From Haemophilus haemolyticus (lineage in GTDB: Bacteria; Pseudomonadota; Gammaproteobacteria; Enterobacterales; Pasteurellaceae), in NCBI RefSeq assembly GCF_003352385.1, contig NZ_CP031243.1, positions 1,652,501 to 1,716,500 of the forward strand: a stretch of DNA of 64,000 bases, given 5' to 3'. Numbering within the stretch: the stretch's first letter is position 1; each line of letters begins with the position of its first letter. Of this stretch, positions 19,534-30,338 are shown piece after piece. The translations under genes were made by a program, and so were the position numbers. Under the pieces are notes generated by a model. The model ran no database searches, was not told the origin of the DNA, and saw only the letters and a list, made by a program, of their open reading frames with translations.

Positions 19534-20298
19534 TTAATCCTTCGCCAAAATCAACCGCACTTTTTCCAAATCTTCGGTGGTATCCACCCCCACAGCTGGC
19601 ACTTCTTTCGCAAGTTCTACGTGAATACGTTCTCCGTTATATAACACGCGAAGCTGCTCAAGTTTTTCTAGATTTTCAAGTTGAGTCGGTGTCCATTGCA
19701 CATATTGTTTTATGAAACCCGCACGATATGCGTAAATGCCAATATGACGTAAGTAAGCGTCCGCAAGCTGTACTTTCTGCAGATCTTGTAAATTCATAAA
19801 CTGATCACGATCATAAGGAATAACCGAACGGGAAAAATACAGCACATATCCCTCTTTATCTGTTAATACTTTTACTGCATTTGGATTGAATAATTCCTCG
19901 GCATCATGAATTTTGACCGCAAGGCTTGCCATATTTACATTAAATTTTGCTAAATTATCTGCCACTTGTCGCACGATAACGGGAGGAATCAAAGGCTCAT
20001 CGCCTTGAATATTGACAATGATTTCATTGTCGAGAATCGCTAATTTTTCAACAACTTCTGCTAAACGCTCTGTACCAGAATTATGATGAACCGAAGTCAT
20101 GCACACTTCCGCGCCAAAACTTTTGGCAACATCAGCAACATTTTCATTATCGGTGGCAATAATCACTCGGCTCGCCCCAGACTGTAGTGCTTTCTCAAAT
20201 ACATGTTGAATCATTGGCTTACCTACAATATCAGCAAGAGGTTTTCCAGGCAAACGACTTGATGCAAAACGAGCGGGGATAATCACGGTAAATGACAT
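19534..20298 (-). CDS. kdsB: 3-deoxy-manno-octulosonate cytidylyltransferase
   Basis: Activates KDO as CMP-KDO for lipooligosaccharide core synthesis. It has 254 residues (E. coli 248). [18 protein letters not shown] near residue 7 is the nucleotide-binding loop. [11 protein letters not shown] near 96 and [11 protein letters not shown] near 185 are conserved. It follows lpxK and msbA on the same strand, so it belongs to an envelope-synthesis run. Confidence 0.97.
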   Translation of the reverse strand: MSFTVIIPARFASSRLPGKPLADIVGKPMIQHVFEKALQSGASRVIIATDNENVADVAKSFGAEVCMTSVHHNSGTERLAEVVEKLAILDNEIIVNIQGDEPLIPPVIVRQVADNLAKFNVNMASLAVKIHDAEELFNPNAVKVLTDKEGYVLYFSRSVIPYDRDQFMNLQDLQKVQLADAYLRHIGIYAYRAGFIKQYVQWTPTQLENLEKLEQLRVLYNGERIHVELAKEVPAVGVDTTEDLEKVRLILAKD

Positions 20299-20368
20299 AA
20301 TTTATTCCTTATTCTTTAATATTTCAGCTTTATCGGCAAGCAATCAAAACAACTGGAGATTAATCCTT

Positions 20369-21367
20369 TCAGACATTTCTGTATTGCTCCACAAGTTTGT
20401 CTATTTTGCTCCAAAAGTGCGGTAAATTTTCACTTTGTTTTTCAGCCTCAATAATTTCTGCATCCACAGGGACATACCACCAATTATCTTTGGCAAAAGA
20501 TTGGCATTTTACGGCATCTTTTTCCGTCATAAAGAGCGGTTGATTTTCAGCAAGTTTTTCTAATTGAGACGCTTCAAAATGTTGATGATCTTGAAATGCT
20601 TGAGTTCGCTCTAATTGAATTCCTATCTTTTCTAACATAGTAAAAAAACGCTGTGGATTGCCAATCCCTGCGATGGCAACGCCTGATTGAAATTCATTTA
20701 ATTGGCGTTTTTCATTGGTTTTTAAATTAATCGCGAAATGGGGTACAAGATACATAATCGCATCTGAATACTGATTTTTTCCGCCATTAGTAATCACAAA
20801 ATCTACGGATTTTAATCGGCTAGGTAATTCACGCAATGGACCTGCTGGCAATACAAAACCATTTCCCAACGCACGCTCAGCATCCATTACGACAATTTCT
20901 AAATCACGCTGTAATTGATAATGCTGTAAACCATCATCAGAAATAATAATATCGCACTCTGCTTGGCTTAAGAGTAATTCAATCGCTTGCTGGCGATTCG
21001 GGGAAATCACGACAGGAACATTGGTACGTTTAGCAATCAATACAGGCTCATCGCCACCTTCAATTGGATTCGTATTTTCAGTGATGCATAACGGATACGT
21101 TTTAGATTTACTTCCGTAACCACGAGAAATCACACCTACACGCAAACCTCGTTTTTTTAATTCTTCCACAAGCCAAACAACCACGGGCGTTTTGCCATTT
21201 CCACCCACAGACAAATTCCCCACAATTATCACTGGTTTTGGTGCGCGATAAGAAGACTTCAGCCCTAAAGAGAATAAGGCGCGACGAAGTTGGCTAATCA
21301 ACCAAAACAATAAAGAAAAAGGCGATAAGAGCCAAATAAGTTTGGAGTTGGAATACCAGAAGGGCAT
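20369..21367 (-). CDS. lpxK: Tetraacyldisaccharide 4'-kinase
   Basis: Phosphorylates the lipid A precursor at the 4' position at the inner membrane. It has 332 residues (E. coli 328), an N-terminal hydrophobic anchor ([18 protein letters not shown]), and the Walker A-like [18 protein letters not shown] near residue 50. [21 protein letters not shown] near 140 is the conserved catalytic segment. It lies 72 bases downstream of msbA, the same order as in E. coli. Confidence 0.97.
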   Translation of the reverse strand: MPFWYSNSKLIWLLSPFSLLFWLISQLRRALFSLGLKSSYRAPKPVIIVGNLSVGGNGKTPVVVWLVEELKKRGLRVGVISRGYGSKSKTYPLCITENTNPIEGGDEPVLIAKRTNVPVVISPNRQQAIELLLSQAECDIIISDDGLQHYQLQRDLEIVVMDAERALGNGFVLPAGPLRELPSRLKSVDFVITNGGKNQYSDAIMYLVPHFAINLKTNEKRQLNEFQSGVAIAGIGNPQRFFTMLEKIGIQLERTQAFQDHQHFEASQLEKLAENQPLFMTEKDAVKCQSFAKDNWWYVPVDAEIIEAEKQSENLPHFWSKIDKLVEQYRNV

Positions 21368-21439
21368 AGAAAATCCTTTCTAATAAGTGCGGATAAAATA
21401 ACGCGAGTTTTTCAACTCGAGTTTTCGATAATCAATAAA

Positions 21440-23203
21440 TTAGCCAGTAAACTGCATACTGTGTAGCTGTTTATAAGCTCCATTTTGTTCAAGCAATGCT
21501 TTATGGTTGCCGCGCTCACGAATTTCTCCGTGATCAATCACAAGAATTTCATCCGCATTTTCAATAGTTGATAAACGATGGGCGATTACGATAACAGTAC
21601 GATCTTTCTTTAATTCCTCTAATGCAGATTGAATTGCTCGTTCAGATTCCGTATCTAGCGCAGATGTGGCTTCATCTAAAATTAATACTGGCGAATTACG
21701 CAATAAAGCGCGAGCAATCGCTAAACGCTGGCGTTGCCCACCTGATAGGCTCGCGCCATTTTCGCCAATTACCGTATCAAAACCTTGTGGTAATTTTTCG
21801 ATAAACTCTAAAGCATAAGCCACTTTTGCTGCAGCAATAATTTCTTCGCGAGAATACTTATCTTGTGCTGCATAAGCAATATTATTCGCAATGGTATCGT
21901 TAAATAAATGTACTTGTTGAGAAACCACCGCACAGTTTTCACGTAAATTGGATAAACGATAATCTTGAATATTTACACCATCCAGTAAAATTTCGCCTTT
22001 CTCAATATCGTAAAAGCGCGTCACTAAATTAGCAATGGTCGATTTACCCGATCCAGAGCGTCCAACCAAAGCAACAGTTTTTCCTGCAGGCACGCTAAAA
22101 GAAATATTATTTAATGCAAGTTCCTCTTTTCCTTGATATGCAAAACTCACATTCTTAAATTCCAACGCACCTTTCGCGGGTTCAGCTTGGTAAGTGCCAT
22201 TATCTTTTTCTGGTTCCAAATCTAAAATGGAAAATAGCGTTTGACAGGCTGCCATTCCACGCTGGAATTGAGAGTTTACGTTGGTTAAAGATTTTAATGG
22301 ACGCATCATCGCCAACATAGATGAAAAAACTACCGTAAAAGAACCCGCACTTAGGTTATCTTCCGCAATTAATGGCGTGGTGGCTAAAAACAATACAGCA
22401 GCTAAAGCAAGAGATGCAATAATCTGCACAACAGGGTCGGATATGGAATCTGCGGTGACCATTTTCATGCCTTTACGACGCATATCGTTACTCACGATAT
22501 CGAAACGTTCTTCTTCCACTAATTGCCCACCAAAAGAAAGCACCACTTTATGCCCTTTTAGCATTTGTTCCGTTGCAGAGGTTAATTCCCCCATTGAATC
22601 TTGCAAATTCTTACTCAATTTACGGAAAATTTTTGAGACGATGGTGATCAACACCGCAATAATTGGCCCGATCACAAATAAAACAAGGGTTAATTCCCAG
22701 CTTGTGTAAAACATTACGGCCAATAGCGAAATAATATATGCCCCCTCTCGCACAATGGTAATCAAAGATCCTGAAGAAGAACTTGCAATCATCTCAGAAT
22801 CATAAGTAATACGAGAAAGTAATTTACCTGTTGAATTTCTGTCAAAGAAACTCACTGGCATAAACATCAAATGTTTAAACAAGCGGCGACGCATTGTCAT
22901 GACAACTTTGCCTGATACCCAAGCCAAACAATAATTAGAAATAAAGTTGGTAATGCCGCGTAAAATAATCATCCCAACAACGACAAAAGCCATAATTTTC
23001 AAAAATGAATGGTTTGCCTTGCCAAAACCATCGTCCAACAACGGCTTTAACAAATAAATCAAACCTGAATCAGCCAACGCGTTCAAAACTAATGCAATGC
23101 CTGAAACAACAAGCCCCGCTTTAAAAGGTTTAATTGTTGGCCATAAACGCTTAAAAGTTTGTAAGGTTGAAAAATCATTTTCTTGTAATTTTTGCTCTTG
23201 CAT
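21440..23203 (-). CDS. msbA: Lipid A export ATP-binding/permease protein MsbA
   Basis: ABC half-transporter that flips core-lipid A across the inner membrane as a homodimer. The 587 residues comprise a six-helix membrane domain (about 20-320) and a nucleotide-binding domain. Visible motifs: Walker A GRSGSGKS near 380, Q-loop [12 protein letters not shown] signature [15 protein letters not shown] near 483, Walker [13 protein letters not shown], and H-loop IAHRLST. It is followed by lpxK and kdsB and preceded by rec2. Confidence 0.97.
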   Translation of the reverse strand: MQEQKLQENDFSTLQTFKRLWPTIKPFKAGLVVSGIALVLNALADSGLIYLLKPLLDDGFGKANHSFLKIMAFVVVGMIILRGITNFISNYCLAWVSGKVVMTMRRRLFKHLMFMPVSFFDRNSTGKLLSRITYDSEMIASSSSGSLITIVREGAYIISLLAVMFYTSWELTLVLFVIGPIIAVLITIVSKIFRKLSKNLQDSMGELTSATEQMLKGHKVVLSFGGQLVEEERFDIVSNDMRRKGMKMVTADSISDPVVQIIASLALAAVLFLATTPLIAEDNLSAGSFTVVFSSMLAMMRPLKSLTNVNSQFQRGMAACQTLFSILDLEPEKDNGTYQAEPAKGALEFKNVSFAYQGKEELALNNISFSVPAGKTVALVGRSGSGKSTIANLVTRFYDIEKGEILLDGVNIQDYRLSNLRENCAVVSQQVHLFNDTIANNIAYAAQDKYSREEIIAAAKVAYALEFIEKLPQGFDTVIGENGASLSGGQRQRLAIARALLRNSPVLILDEATSALDTESERAIQSALEELKKDRTVIVIAHRLSTIENADEILVIDHGEIRERGNHKALLEQNGAYKQLHSMQFTG

Positions 23204-23243
23204 AATCGCTATCTAATGGTAAAAATTGCGCGCATTGTACCTT

Positions 23244-25610
23244 TTATTCCTTCGATAATCCAATTACACGCGCATACCAAGGGGAAAATTCTGTGCGTGC
23301 TTGTTGGATTTCTAATCGATCTTGAAAAAAATTTACCCTCACTTGCCCTGAAACAGCGGTATTTTCTACCGCACTTTTATAGCGTTGAAGCCTTTCCATA
23401 ACCGAATAATGGGGAAATTTCCACGGATTCCAACGTCCGCTAGAAATAATCGCCACATCTGGTCTAACCTGGGAAAGTAAATATTCACTTGTCGATGTTT
23501 TACTTCCGTGATGCCCCACTTGTAACACATCAATTTTTCCTAAAGTGCGGGCAAAAATTTGTTCATTTTTTGCTTCAGCATCGCCAGTCAGCAAAACGCT
23601 ATGCTTTCCATCATCGACTAAAATCACACAAGAATGGGGATTATCAGCTCGTGTCACAATGGTGTGAGGAGAAAGTATTTGAAAATGTAGCCCTTGCCAA
23701 TCCCAATCACGCCCAGCAGTACAAAAAGTGCGGTAATTTTCCCCATAGTTTTTTCGTGAAGGGGTAATAAATTCCACATTGGGATACGCCTTTAAAATTG
23801 TTGAAGCACCACCTGCGTGATCGTTATCGTCATGGCTTAAAATCAATTTTTCCAAAACAATCCCTTCTCTTTGTAAATAAGGCAAAATTTCTAATTCAGC
23901 CATATTTCCTCCTTGCCATGCTGGACCTGTATCATAAAGAATCCCTTTACCATTTTTCACAATCAGCGTTGCCAAGCCCTGCCCCACATCTAAAGTATCT
24001 ACCTGCCAAGTTGGCTTGCTCAATTGTTTAAATAACAAAATCATAAAACAAAGCGACATAATGCCAAAAGAACATCGTAAAACGTTGATTCGTTCATTTT
24101 TTAGCAAGGGTTTACTGAGATTCAATGTAAAAAATTTTGCTCGTTTTATTTGCCAGTTTGATGATGAAACCTCAGGTTCTCGATAAATACGCCAAATAAT
24201 TAACATAAAGATTCCGCTACAAAGTGCGGTTAAAACCAATGCTAAATTAAATGAAACCGTGAGCCAATTTCCTTGAAAAACAGAAATTAACCCAGTAATC
24301 ACTTCAGCCAGCTTGTTTGCAAATTGCCAAGAAAAAAACGCACCGTTGGTAAAAACAGCAAATAAAATCAAAGGAACAAGCAAAAAGCTATAAAGTGGAA
24401 CGGCGATAAGATTGGCTAAAAATCCACTCAGCGATAAGCCATTAAATAGAAAAAGTTGCAAAGGTGTAAAAAAGAGCAATAACCCAAATTGCAAATGAAA
24501 TAAACTAAAAATCCACCGCACTTTTGGAGGAAAAGGGCGATTTTTCCATTGAAAAAGTGAAAAAGGCACATAACGATACCAGAGGATCAAACACCCAACC
24601 GCCCCACAAGAAAGCCAAAAACTGACCGAAAGCGGCATTAATGGATCGCAGAAAATCAAAAAAGCGACAACCACCGTAAAAAGCTGAATGGGCGAATAAT
24701 GTCGCCTTATTATTTGAATGAAGAAAACGAAAACAAGTGCTGAAATGGCACGAAAAGTGGGCACACTAAAACCAGCCAAATACGCATAAATTAAAGCAAA
24801 TAAAACACCAAAAACTAAAGGAAAATAAGGATGAATAAAACGGGTGGATAAAAATACTTGCACAGCACGCGCCAAGTAAAATCCAATTGCCATAGCCAAC
24901 CCAATATGTAAGCCAGAAATGGCAATAAGATGCGCGGTATTGGTTTGTTGGTAAATTGACCAAGTGGTTTTATCTAACCAAGCCCGTTCGCCAAAAGCTA
25001 ACGCGATCAATAAACCTTGTAGTGATAACCCTTCCGTTTGCTTTCTCACTTGTTGCAATTTTTCTGCACGCAATGATAAAACATCAGCAATTTTCACCGC
25101 ACTTTTTACCGTTCCAACAGCAGTAATTCCTTTTGAAAAATACCATTGTTGCCGATCAAATCCGCCAAAATTTAATCGCGCAGAAAGGGGACGTAAGGAA
25201 ATTTCAGCTTGCCAAATTTCCGATAATTGAGGCACCTCTTTCGCTTTCCAATTTAAAAAAATTCGTTGTTCTTGCAAATTATTCGCCAATGTTGCTGTGG
25301 CGATAAGTGTTTGATAATCCTGTTGATGCAAAATTTCTTGGATCTCAAACGTCACCACTTGCTTTTGAGCGGTAATATTTTGAGCTTGTTGTAATAAACT
25401 CAAAGCCGAATAATGAAAATAGCCAAGATAGGCAACAAAAAAAGCAAGGCTAACTAAGAAATGTTTACGCCAAAAAATAAAAAGAAAAATTAGAACAAGC
25501 GCAATAACGAGAGCAACTTGCCAAGGCAATAGCAACAGTTGCGGTAGAAATAACAACGTTAAATCCGCAACAATTAACAAGACAGCTAAAGTTATTAAGT
25601 TTAATTTCAT
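23244..25610 (-). CDS. rec2: Competence DNA-uptake channel protein Rec2/ComEC
   Basis: Polytopic inner-membrane protein that carries single-stranded DNA into the cytoplasm during natural transformation. The 788 residues show hydrophobic helices at the N-terminus, an OB-like region (about 100-200), a ComEC competence domain with many helices (about 205-500; GLLIALAFGERAWLD and HLIAISGLHIGLAMAI are typical), and a C-terminal metallo-beta-lactamase-like domain (LSHDDNDHAGGAS near 590, VGHHGSKTS near 690). A CRP-S site lies about 85 bases upstream, fitting Sxy-dependent competence induction. msbA follows on the same strand. Confidence 0.96.
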   Translation of the reverse strand: MKLNLITLAVLLIVADLTLLFLPQLLLLPWQVALVIALVLIFLFIFWRKHFLVSLAFFVAYLGYFHYSALSLLQQAQNITAQKQVVTFEIQEILHQQDYQTLIATATLANNLQEQRIFLNWKAKEVPQLSEIWQAEISLRPLSARLNFGGFDRQQWYFSKGITAVGTVKSAVKIADVLSLRAEKLQQVRKQTEGLSLQGLLIALAFGERAWLDKTTWSIYQQTNTAHLIAISGLHIGLAMAIGFYLARAVQVFLSTRFIHPYFPLVFGVLFALIYAYLAGFSVPTFRAISALVFVFFIQIIRRHYSPIQLFTVVVAFLIFCDPLMPLSVSFWLSCGAVGCLILWYRYVPFSLFQWKNRPFPPKVRWIFSLFHLQFGLLLFFTPLQLFLFNGLSLSGFLANLIAVPLYSFLLVPLILFAVFTNGAFFSWQFANKLAEVITGLISVFQGNWLTVSFNLALVLTALCSGIFMLIIWRIYREPEVSSSNWQIKRAKFFTLNLSKPLLKNERINVLRCSFGIMSLCFMILLFKQLSKPTWQVDTLDVGQGLATLIVKNGKGILYDTGPAWQGGNMAELEILPYLQREGIVLEKLILSHDDNDHAGGASTILKAYPNVEFITPSRKNYGENYRTFCTAGRDWDWQGLHFQILSPHTIVTRADNPHSCVILVDDGKHSVLLTGDAEAKNEQIFARTLGKIDVLQVGHHGSKTSTSEYLLSQVRPDVAIISSGRWNPWKFPHYSVMERLQRYKSAVENTAVSGQVRVNFFQDRLEIQQARTEFSPWYARVIGLSKE

Positions 25611-25684
25611 TTTTATAAAAGATTAATTCCAGTCTCTCTAAGCCTAGGCTAGTTTTATTTAAATATGCAAACGGTTGCCTCAAA

Positions 25685-25706
25685 TTTTGCGATCCATATC
25701 GTAAAA
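25685..25706 (-). promoter_or_regulatory. CRP-S (competence regulatory element) of rec2
   Basis: A 22-base palindrome with core TGCGA-TCCATA-TCGTA flanked by TTT and AAA. This is the Sxy-dependent CRP-S variant, which has C in place of the usual T at the second core position. It is centred about 85 bases before the rec2 start codon, suggesting it works on rec2 rather than on the divergent dksA. Confidence 0.8.
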
Positions 25707-25869
25707 ATAAATTTTTCAGGAAAATTTACTTGCTAAAACAAACAACTTCTGATATTTATACCGCCCTCAAAAATTGGGTTCCTAAAATAGCAATCAGGAA
25801 CAAACTAAAATAACAAGACAGGAAGTCGTGAAGTCCACGCTTAAATTCTGTATGTATTAGGAGTGAGAG

Positions 25870-26307
25870 ATGTCAAGAGCATCATTGAGCTTGCTAGATT
25901 TAGCAGGCGTTAAGCCTTATCAAATGAAAAAAGATGAAGAATATATGAATGAAGAGCAAATTCTTCATTTCAGAAAAATTCTTAATGCTTGGCACGAGCA
26001 AATCGTGGAAGAAGCTTCTCGCACCGTTGCACATATGCAGGATGAAGTAACCAATTTCCCCGATCCTGCAGACCGAGCAACTCAAGAAGAGGAATTTAGT
26101 CTAGAATTGCGTAATCGTGATCGCGAACGCAAACTAATGAAAAAAATCGAAGCAACCTTGAAAAAACTTGATACCGATGATTTCGGTTACTGCGATTCTT
26201 GTGGCGAGGAAATCGGTATCCGCCGTTTAGAAGCACGCCCAACAGCAGATCTTTGCATTGATTGCAAAACGTTAGCTGAAATCCGCGAAAAACAAGTCGC
26301 TGGTTAA
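25870..26307 (+). CDS. dksA: RNA polymerase-binding transcription factor DksA
   Basis: Binds in the polymerase secondary channel and, with ppGpp, reshapes rRNA, tRNA and amino-acid promoter activity. It has 145 residues. The coiled-coil tip carries the two essential aspartates (NFPDPADRA, about 71 and 74). The zinc finger is [25 protein letters not shown] near 114-138, and the C-terminus is nearly identical to E. coli. GGAGTGAGAG precedes the ATG. Divergent from rec2. Confidence 0.98.
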   Translation: MSRASLSLLDLAGVKPYQMKKDEEYMNEEQILHFRKILNAWHEQIVEEASRTVAHMQDEVTNFPDPADRATQEEEFSLELRNRDRERKLMKKIEATLKKLDTDDFGYCDSCGEEIGIRRLEARPTADLCIDCKTLAEIREKQVAG

Positions 26308-26326
26308 TTCATTCTATTGAAAAATA

Positions 26327-26358
26327 CAAAAGTGCGGTTAAAATTAGCCGCACTTTTT
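26327..26358 (+). terminator. Uptake-signal terminator after dksA
   Basis: AAGTGCGGT at 26330-26338 pairs with GCCGCACTT at 26347-26355 (one end mismatch), followed by seven T residues. This is a canonical terminator shape. Confidence 0.85.
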
Positions 26359-26440
26359 TTGCATTTTAAAATGCGAAAAAATCCCCTTGCCTTTTTCTTT
26401 ACAGAAAAAGAGCCAAGTCATTTATTTCCAACTAAAAAAC

Positions 26441-26453
26441 GGAGTAAATTATT
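26441..26453 (+). promoter_or_regulatory. Ribosome-binding site and AUU start of pcnB
   Basis: GGAG followed by TAAATT and then ATT. Spacing is six bases to the second ATT (26451) and three to the first (26448). No ATG or GTG in frame competes nearby. AUU starts are discriminated against by IF3 and keep expression low. Confidence 0.6.
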
Positions 26454-27914
26454 CTTACTTATATCAAAAATTTGTTTGGCAAGAAGACAAAAAAATCAAA
26501 AGAGGTTGCTAAAACAAGTGCTCATTCTAAACGAGTTGAGCGTTCTAATAGTCAAATGCCAAAAGCGCGGGCAAAAAAATCAGAACAACCACACCGCTAC
26601 GATAAAAATGTGATTAAAGCGGCTCAATTTGGTATTTCACCGCGTGATTTTAGCCGTAATGCACTCACTGTAGTGGAAAAACTGCAACGTCAAGGTTTCG
26701 AGGCTTATATCGTCGGTGGATGTATCCGCGATTTATTGCTCGGTAAAAAACCAAAAGATTTTGATGTTGCAACAAACGCACGTCCTGAGCAAATCCAAAA
26801 TATTTTTCAACGCCAATGTCGTTTAGTGGGTCGCCGTTTCCGATTAGCACATATTATGTTTGGTCGAGATATTATTGAAGTCGCCACTTTCCGTGCTAAT
26901 CACAGTGATGCTCGCAATGAAAATCAAGCGAAACAGAGCAATGAAGGCATGTTACTGCGCGATAATGTTTACGGTACGATCGAACAAGATGCAGTGCGCC
27001 GTGATTTTACGGTCAATGCACTGTATTACAATCCACAAGATAATACGTTACGAGATTATTTCGAAGGCATTAAGGATCTCAAAGCGGGTAAGCTACGCTT
27101 AATTGGCGATCCTGTTACACGTTATCAAGAAGATCCTGTGCGCATGCTACGCTCAATTCGTTTTATGGCAAAACTTGATATGTTCCTTGAAAAACCAAGC
27201 GAACAACCAATTCGTGAACTTGCACCTTTATTAAAAAATATTCCGCCAGCTCGCTTATTTGATGAAAGTTTAAAATTATTGCAGGCGGGACAAGGGGTAA
27301 AAACCTATCGTTTATTACGCCAATATGGTTTATTTGAACAACTTTTCCCTGCATTAAGCGCATATTTTACAGAGAAAGAAGATAGTTTTGCAGAACGCAT
27401 GATCGTCACCGCGCTTACTTCTACGGATGAACGTGTTACGGATAAACTTCGTATTAATCCTGCATTCTTATTTGCAGCATTTTTCTGGTATCCATTACGC
27501 GAAAAAGTGGAAATTTTAAAAAATGAAGGTGGTTTAAATAATCATGATGCTTATGCTTTAGCAGGTAATGAAGTTTTAGATTTATTCTGTCGTGCTTTGG
27601 CTGCACCACGTCGTCATACTGCGGTCATTCGTGATATTTGGTTCTTACAGCTGCAATTATTAAAACGTACTGGCTCAGCACCAATGCGTACCATGGAACA
27701 CCCAAAATTCCGTGCAGGCTTTGATTTACTGGCTATGCGTGCGGAAATTGAAGGTGGCGAAACGATTGAATTAGCGAAATGGTGGCACGAATATCAATTC
27801 AGCAATGGTGAACAGCGCGAACAGTTGGTACACGAGCAACAACGCTTACATCCCAAACCAAAGAAAAAATACTACCGTCCACGCCGTCGTAAAACAACGC
27901 GCTCCGCAGAATAA
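26451..27914 (+). CDS. pcnB: Poly(A) polymerase I, probably starting at AUU
   Basis: Adds 3' poly(A) tails that promote RNA decay. The class II nucleotidyltransferase core is clear: GGCIRDLLLGKKPKDFDVATNA, with catalytic Asp residues in DFDVA. It is followed by CRLVGRRFRLAHIMFG, DAVRRDFTVNALYYN and a basic, Arg/Lys-rich C-terminus. No ATG lies near the expected N-terminus. The frame opens after a stop at 26445. GGAG (26441-26444) stands six bases before ATT at 26451, which would give about 487 residues. TTG at 26472 (480 residues) has no ribosome-binding site. E. coli pcnB is a known AUU-start gene, so ATT 26451 is preferred. folK follows closely. Confidence 0.9.
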   Translation: MLTYIKNLFGKKTKKSKEVAKTSAHSKRVERSNSQMPKARAKKSEQPHRYDKNVIKAAQFGISPRDFSRNALTVVEKLQRQGFEAYIVGGCIRDLLLGKKPKDFDVATNARPEQIQNIFQRQCRLVGRRFRLAHIMFGRDIIEVATFRANHSDARNENQAKQSNEGMLLRDNVYGTIEQDAVRRDFTVNALYYNPQDNTLRDYFEGIKDLKAGKLRLIGDPVTRYQEDPVRMLRSIRFMAKLDMFLEKPSEQPIRELAPLLKNIPPARLFDESLKLLQAGQGVKTYRLLRQYGLFEQLFPALSAYFTEKEDSFAERMIVTALTSTDERVTDKLRINPAFLFAAFFWYPLREKVEILKNEGGLNNHDAYALAGNEVLDLFCRALAAPRRHTAVIRDIWFLQLQLLKRTGSAPMRTMEHPKFRAGFDLLAMRAEIEGGETIELAKWWHEYQFSNGEQREQLVHEQQRLHPKPKKKYYRPRRRKTTRSAE

Positions 27915-27922
27915 GGGAAAAG

Positions 27923-28405
27923 ATGATTACTGTATATATTGCCCTTGGTAGCAATTTAAACACACCAGTGGAACAATTACATGCTGCGCTTAAAGCGATA
28001 AGTCAGTTACCAAACTCGCATTTGGTAACGACGAGCTCTTTTTATAAAAGCAAACCGCTCGGCCCACAAGATCAACCCGATTATGTGAATGCTGTTGCAA
28101 AAATTGAAACCGAGCTCAACCCACTTGCGCTATTAGATGAATTGCAACGCATTGAAAATAAGCAAGGTCGAGTACGTTTACGTCGCTGGGGTGAGCGTAC
28201 ATTAGATTTGGATATTTTGCTTTACGGCAACGAAATCATTCAAAACGAACGCTTAACGATTCCCCATTATGATATGCATAACCGTGAGTTTGTCATTGTG
28301 CCGTTGTTTGAAATTGCATCGAATTTGGTCTTACCTAACACTCAACCACTAGTAGATTTGGTCAAGCAATTCGATGACCATGAAATGGTAAAATTAACTC
28401 CCTAG
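27923..28405 (+). CDS. folK: 2-amino-4-hydroxy-6-hydroxymethyldihydropteridine pyrophosphokinase
   Basis: Transfers pyrophosphate from ATP to hydroxymethyl-dihydropterin in folate synthesis. It has 160 residues (E. coli 159). IALGSNLNTPVEQLHAAL is the N-terminal signature, PLGPQDQPDYVNAVAKIET binds substrate, and RWGERTLDLDILLYG near 90 carries the metal-binding aspartates. It lies eight bases after pcnB, the conserved pcnB-folK pair. Confidence 0.97.
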   Translation: MITVYIALGSNLNTPVEQLHAALKAISQLPNSHLVTTSSFYKSKPLGPQDQPDYVNAVAKIETELNPLALLDELQRIENKQGRVRLRRWGERTLDLDILLYGNEIIQNERLTIPHYDMHNREFVIVPLFEIASNLVLPNTQPLVDLVKQFDDHEMVKLTP

Positions 28406-28412
28406 AAATTTC

Positions 28413-28443
28413 ACCGCACTTTTATGAACCTTAAAAGTGCGGT
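28413..28443 (+). repeat. Inverted pair of DNA uptake signals
   Basis: ACCGCACTT at 28413-28421 and AAGTGCGGT at 28435-28443, with complementary flanks (CTTTTA...TTAAAAG). It lies between folK and tsaE and may terminate the pcnB-folK transcript, although no clear U tail follows. Confidence 0.7.
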
Positions 28444-28480
28444 AGAATCTGCCCACATTTTTCTTCATTAATGACCCGTT

Positions 28481-28957
28481 ATGGAAAGCTTGGCTCAATA
28501 TATCCCTGATGAATTTTCTATGCTCCGCTTCGGCAAAAAATTCGCCGAAATTCTTTTAAAATTGCATACAGAAAAAGCAATTATGGTTTATCTTAACGGT
28601 GATCTTGGGGCAGGAAAAACAACGCTGACACGCGGAATGCTGCAAGGTATCGGTCATCTGGGTAATGTAAAAAGCCCAACTTATACGCTGGTTGAAGAAT
28701 ACAATATTGCTGGCAAAATGATTTATCATTTTGATTTATATCGTTTAGCAGATCCTGAAGAACTCGAATTCATGGGCATTAGAGATTATTTTAATACGGG
28801 TAGCATCTGCTTAATTGAATGGTCTGAAAAAGGCCAAGGCATATTGCCGGAAGCAGATATTTTAGTAAATATTGATTATTACGATGATGCACGAAATATT
28901 GAATTAGTCGCACAAACAAACTTAGGTAAAAATATTATAAAAGCATTCTCTAATTAA
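28481..28957 (+). CDS. tsaE: tRNA threonylcarbamoyladenosine biosynthesis ATPase TsaE
   Basis: P-loop ATPase needed with TsaB and TsaD to make t6A37 in ANN-decoding tRNAs. It has 158 residues (E. coli 153). Walker [16 protein letters not shown] near residue 40, [11 protein letters not shown] near 65 and [22 protein letters not shown] near 84 are family hallmarks, and LIEWSEKG follows. It heads tsaE-amiB-mutL-miaA, the order seen in enterobacteria. Confidence 0.97.
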   Translation: MESLAQYIPDEFSMLRFGKKFAEILLKLHTEKAIMVYLNGDLGAGKTTLTRGMLQGIGHLGNVKSPTYTLVEEYNIAGKMIYHFDLYRLADPEELEFMGIRDYFNTGSICLIEWSEKGQGILPEADILVNIDYYDDARNIELVAQTNLGKNIIKAFSN

Positions 28958-28964
28958 TTTATTT

Positions 28965-30338
28965 ATGAAAACAAAAATTTTATTTTTTCTTTTTTTCTCA
29001 ACGTTTAGCTTCTCTCTTTTTGCAGCCCCAATTACGATTGCGATTGACCCAGGTCATGGGGGAAAAGATCCCGGTGCAATCAGCCGAAATTTGGGCATTT
29101 ATGAAAAAAATGTCACTCTTTCGATTGCAAAAGAGTTAAAAGCCTTACTCGATAAAGATCCAAATTTTCGCGGCGTATTAACGCGCAGCGGCGATTACTA
29201 TATCTCCGTGCCTGAACGTTCAGAAATCGCACGTAAATTTAAAGCGAATTATCTCATTTCCATTCATGCGGATTCATCTGAATCACCTGAACGTCGCGGT
29301 GCATCAGTCTGGGTGTTGTCAAACCGTCGAGCCAATGATGAAATGGGTCAATGGTTAGAAGACGATGAAAAACGCTCTGAACTACTCGGTGGCGCAGGAA
29401 AAGTGCTTTCACACAATAACGATAAATATCTTGACCAAACTGTGCTTGATTTACAATTTGGTCATAGCCAACGTACAGGTTATGAACTTGGCAAACATAT
29501 TTTAAGTCATTTTTCAAAAGTGACGACTTTAAGCCGCAGCGTTCCTCAACACGCAAGCCTTGGCGTTTTACGTTCGCCCGATATTCCTTCCGTATTAGTA
29601 GAGACAGGTTTTCTATCAAATTCTGATGAAGAACAAAAACTTAACTCCCCAGCTTATCGCCGTCGTATCGCCTATATGATTTATGAGGGATTAGTGGTTT
29701 TCCGTGGCGGAAAAGCCAAATCTTTCATAAGTGATGATATTGTTCAGAATAGCAAACAAAGTGATACAAAAAATACTGAAAAAAATGACCGCACTTCCGA
29801 TAAAAATGCCAATGAGAACGCAGTAAAAGATAGCGGTCTTCGCCACACAGTCAAAAATGGGGAAAGTTTAGGAAGCCTAGCTAATAAATACGATGTCAAA
29901 GTGGCAGACATTGTGGCGTTAAATAAATTAAAACGCAAAGCGCTTTGGATTGGAGAAACCATCAAAATTCCAGATAATGGAAAAACTCAGAAAGCACAAG
30001 ATGACAAAACAAATTCATCAAAAAATAAAGAAAGTGCGGTGAAAAAGGCAGAGAAAACGACTGAAAAAACCAACAATCCAAAAATAGAAAAATCAGAAAA
30101 TAAAACGGATAAAAATAAATCCTCAAATAAAATGAAAAAAGAGGAAACCTCATCCACTAAAAAATCGGATGATGAAAAAAAAGAAATTCCGCTTTACCAT
30201 GTCATTCAAAAAGATCAGACAATCTATGCTGTATCGCGAGAATACAATATTTCAGTCAACCAAATTTTAAAGCTGAATCCAAAATTAAAAGATGGTAAAG
30301 CCCTAAGCGGACAAAAAATTAAATTAAGAGAAAAATAA
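28965..30338 (+). CDS. amiB: N-acetylmuramoyl-L-alanine amidase with two LysM domains
   Basis: Periplasmic zinc amidase that cleaves septal peptidoglycan during cell separation. The 457 residues begin with a signal peptide (hydrophobic [16 protein letters not shown], cut near residue 21). The Amidase_3 domain follows, with [13 protein letters not shown] (zinc His), [15 protein letters not shown], and [14 protein letters not shown] (catalytic Glu). Two LysM peptidoglycan-binding repeats come next (about 293-338 and 413-456), separated by a Lys/Ser-rich linker. The chosen ATG lies eight bases after tsaE. Confidence 0.96.
   Translation: MKTKILFFLFFSTFSFSLFAAPITIAIDPGHGGKDPGAISRNLGIYEKNVTLSIAKELKALLDKDPNFRGVLTRSGDYYISVPERSEIARKFKANYLISIHADSSESPERRGASVWVLSNRRANDEMGQWLEDDEKRSELLGGAGKVLSHNNDKYLDQTVLDLQFGHSQRTGYELGKHILSHFSKVTTLSRSVPQHASLGVLRSPDIPSVLVETGFLSNSDEEQKLNSPAYRRRIAYMIYEGLVVFRGGKAKSFISDDIVQNSKQSDTKNTEKNDRTSDKNANENAVKDSGLRHTVKNGESLGSLANKYDVKVADIVALNKLKRKALWIGETIKIPDNGKTQKAQDDKTNSSKNKESAVKKAEKTTEKTNNPKIEKSENKTDKNKSSNKMKKEETSSTKKSDDEKKEIPLYHVIQKDQTIYAVSREYNISVNQILKLNPKLKDGKALSGQKIKLREK

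Noticed and set aside
29254-29965. Minus-strand open frames opposite amiB
   Set aside because: They mirror the biased codon use of amiB and match no family I recognise.
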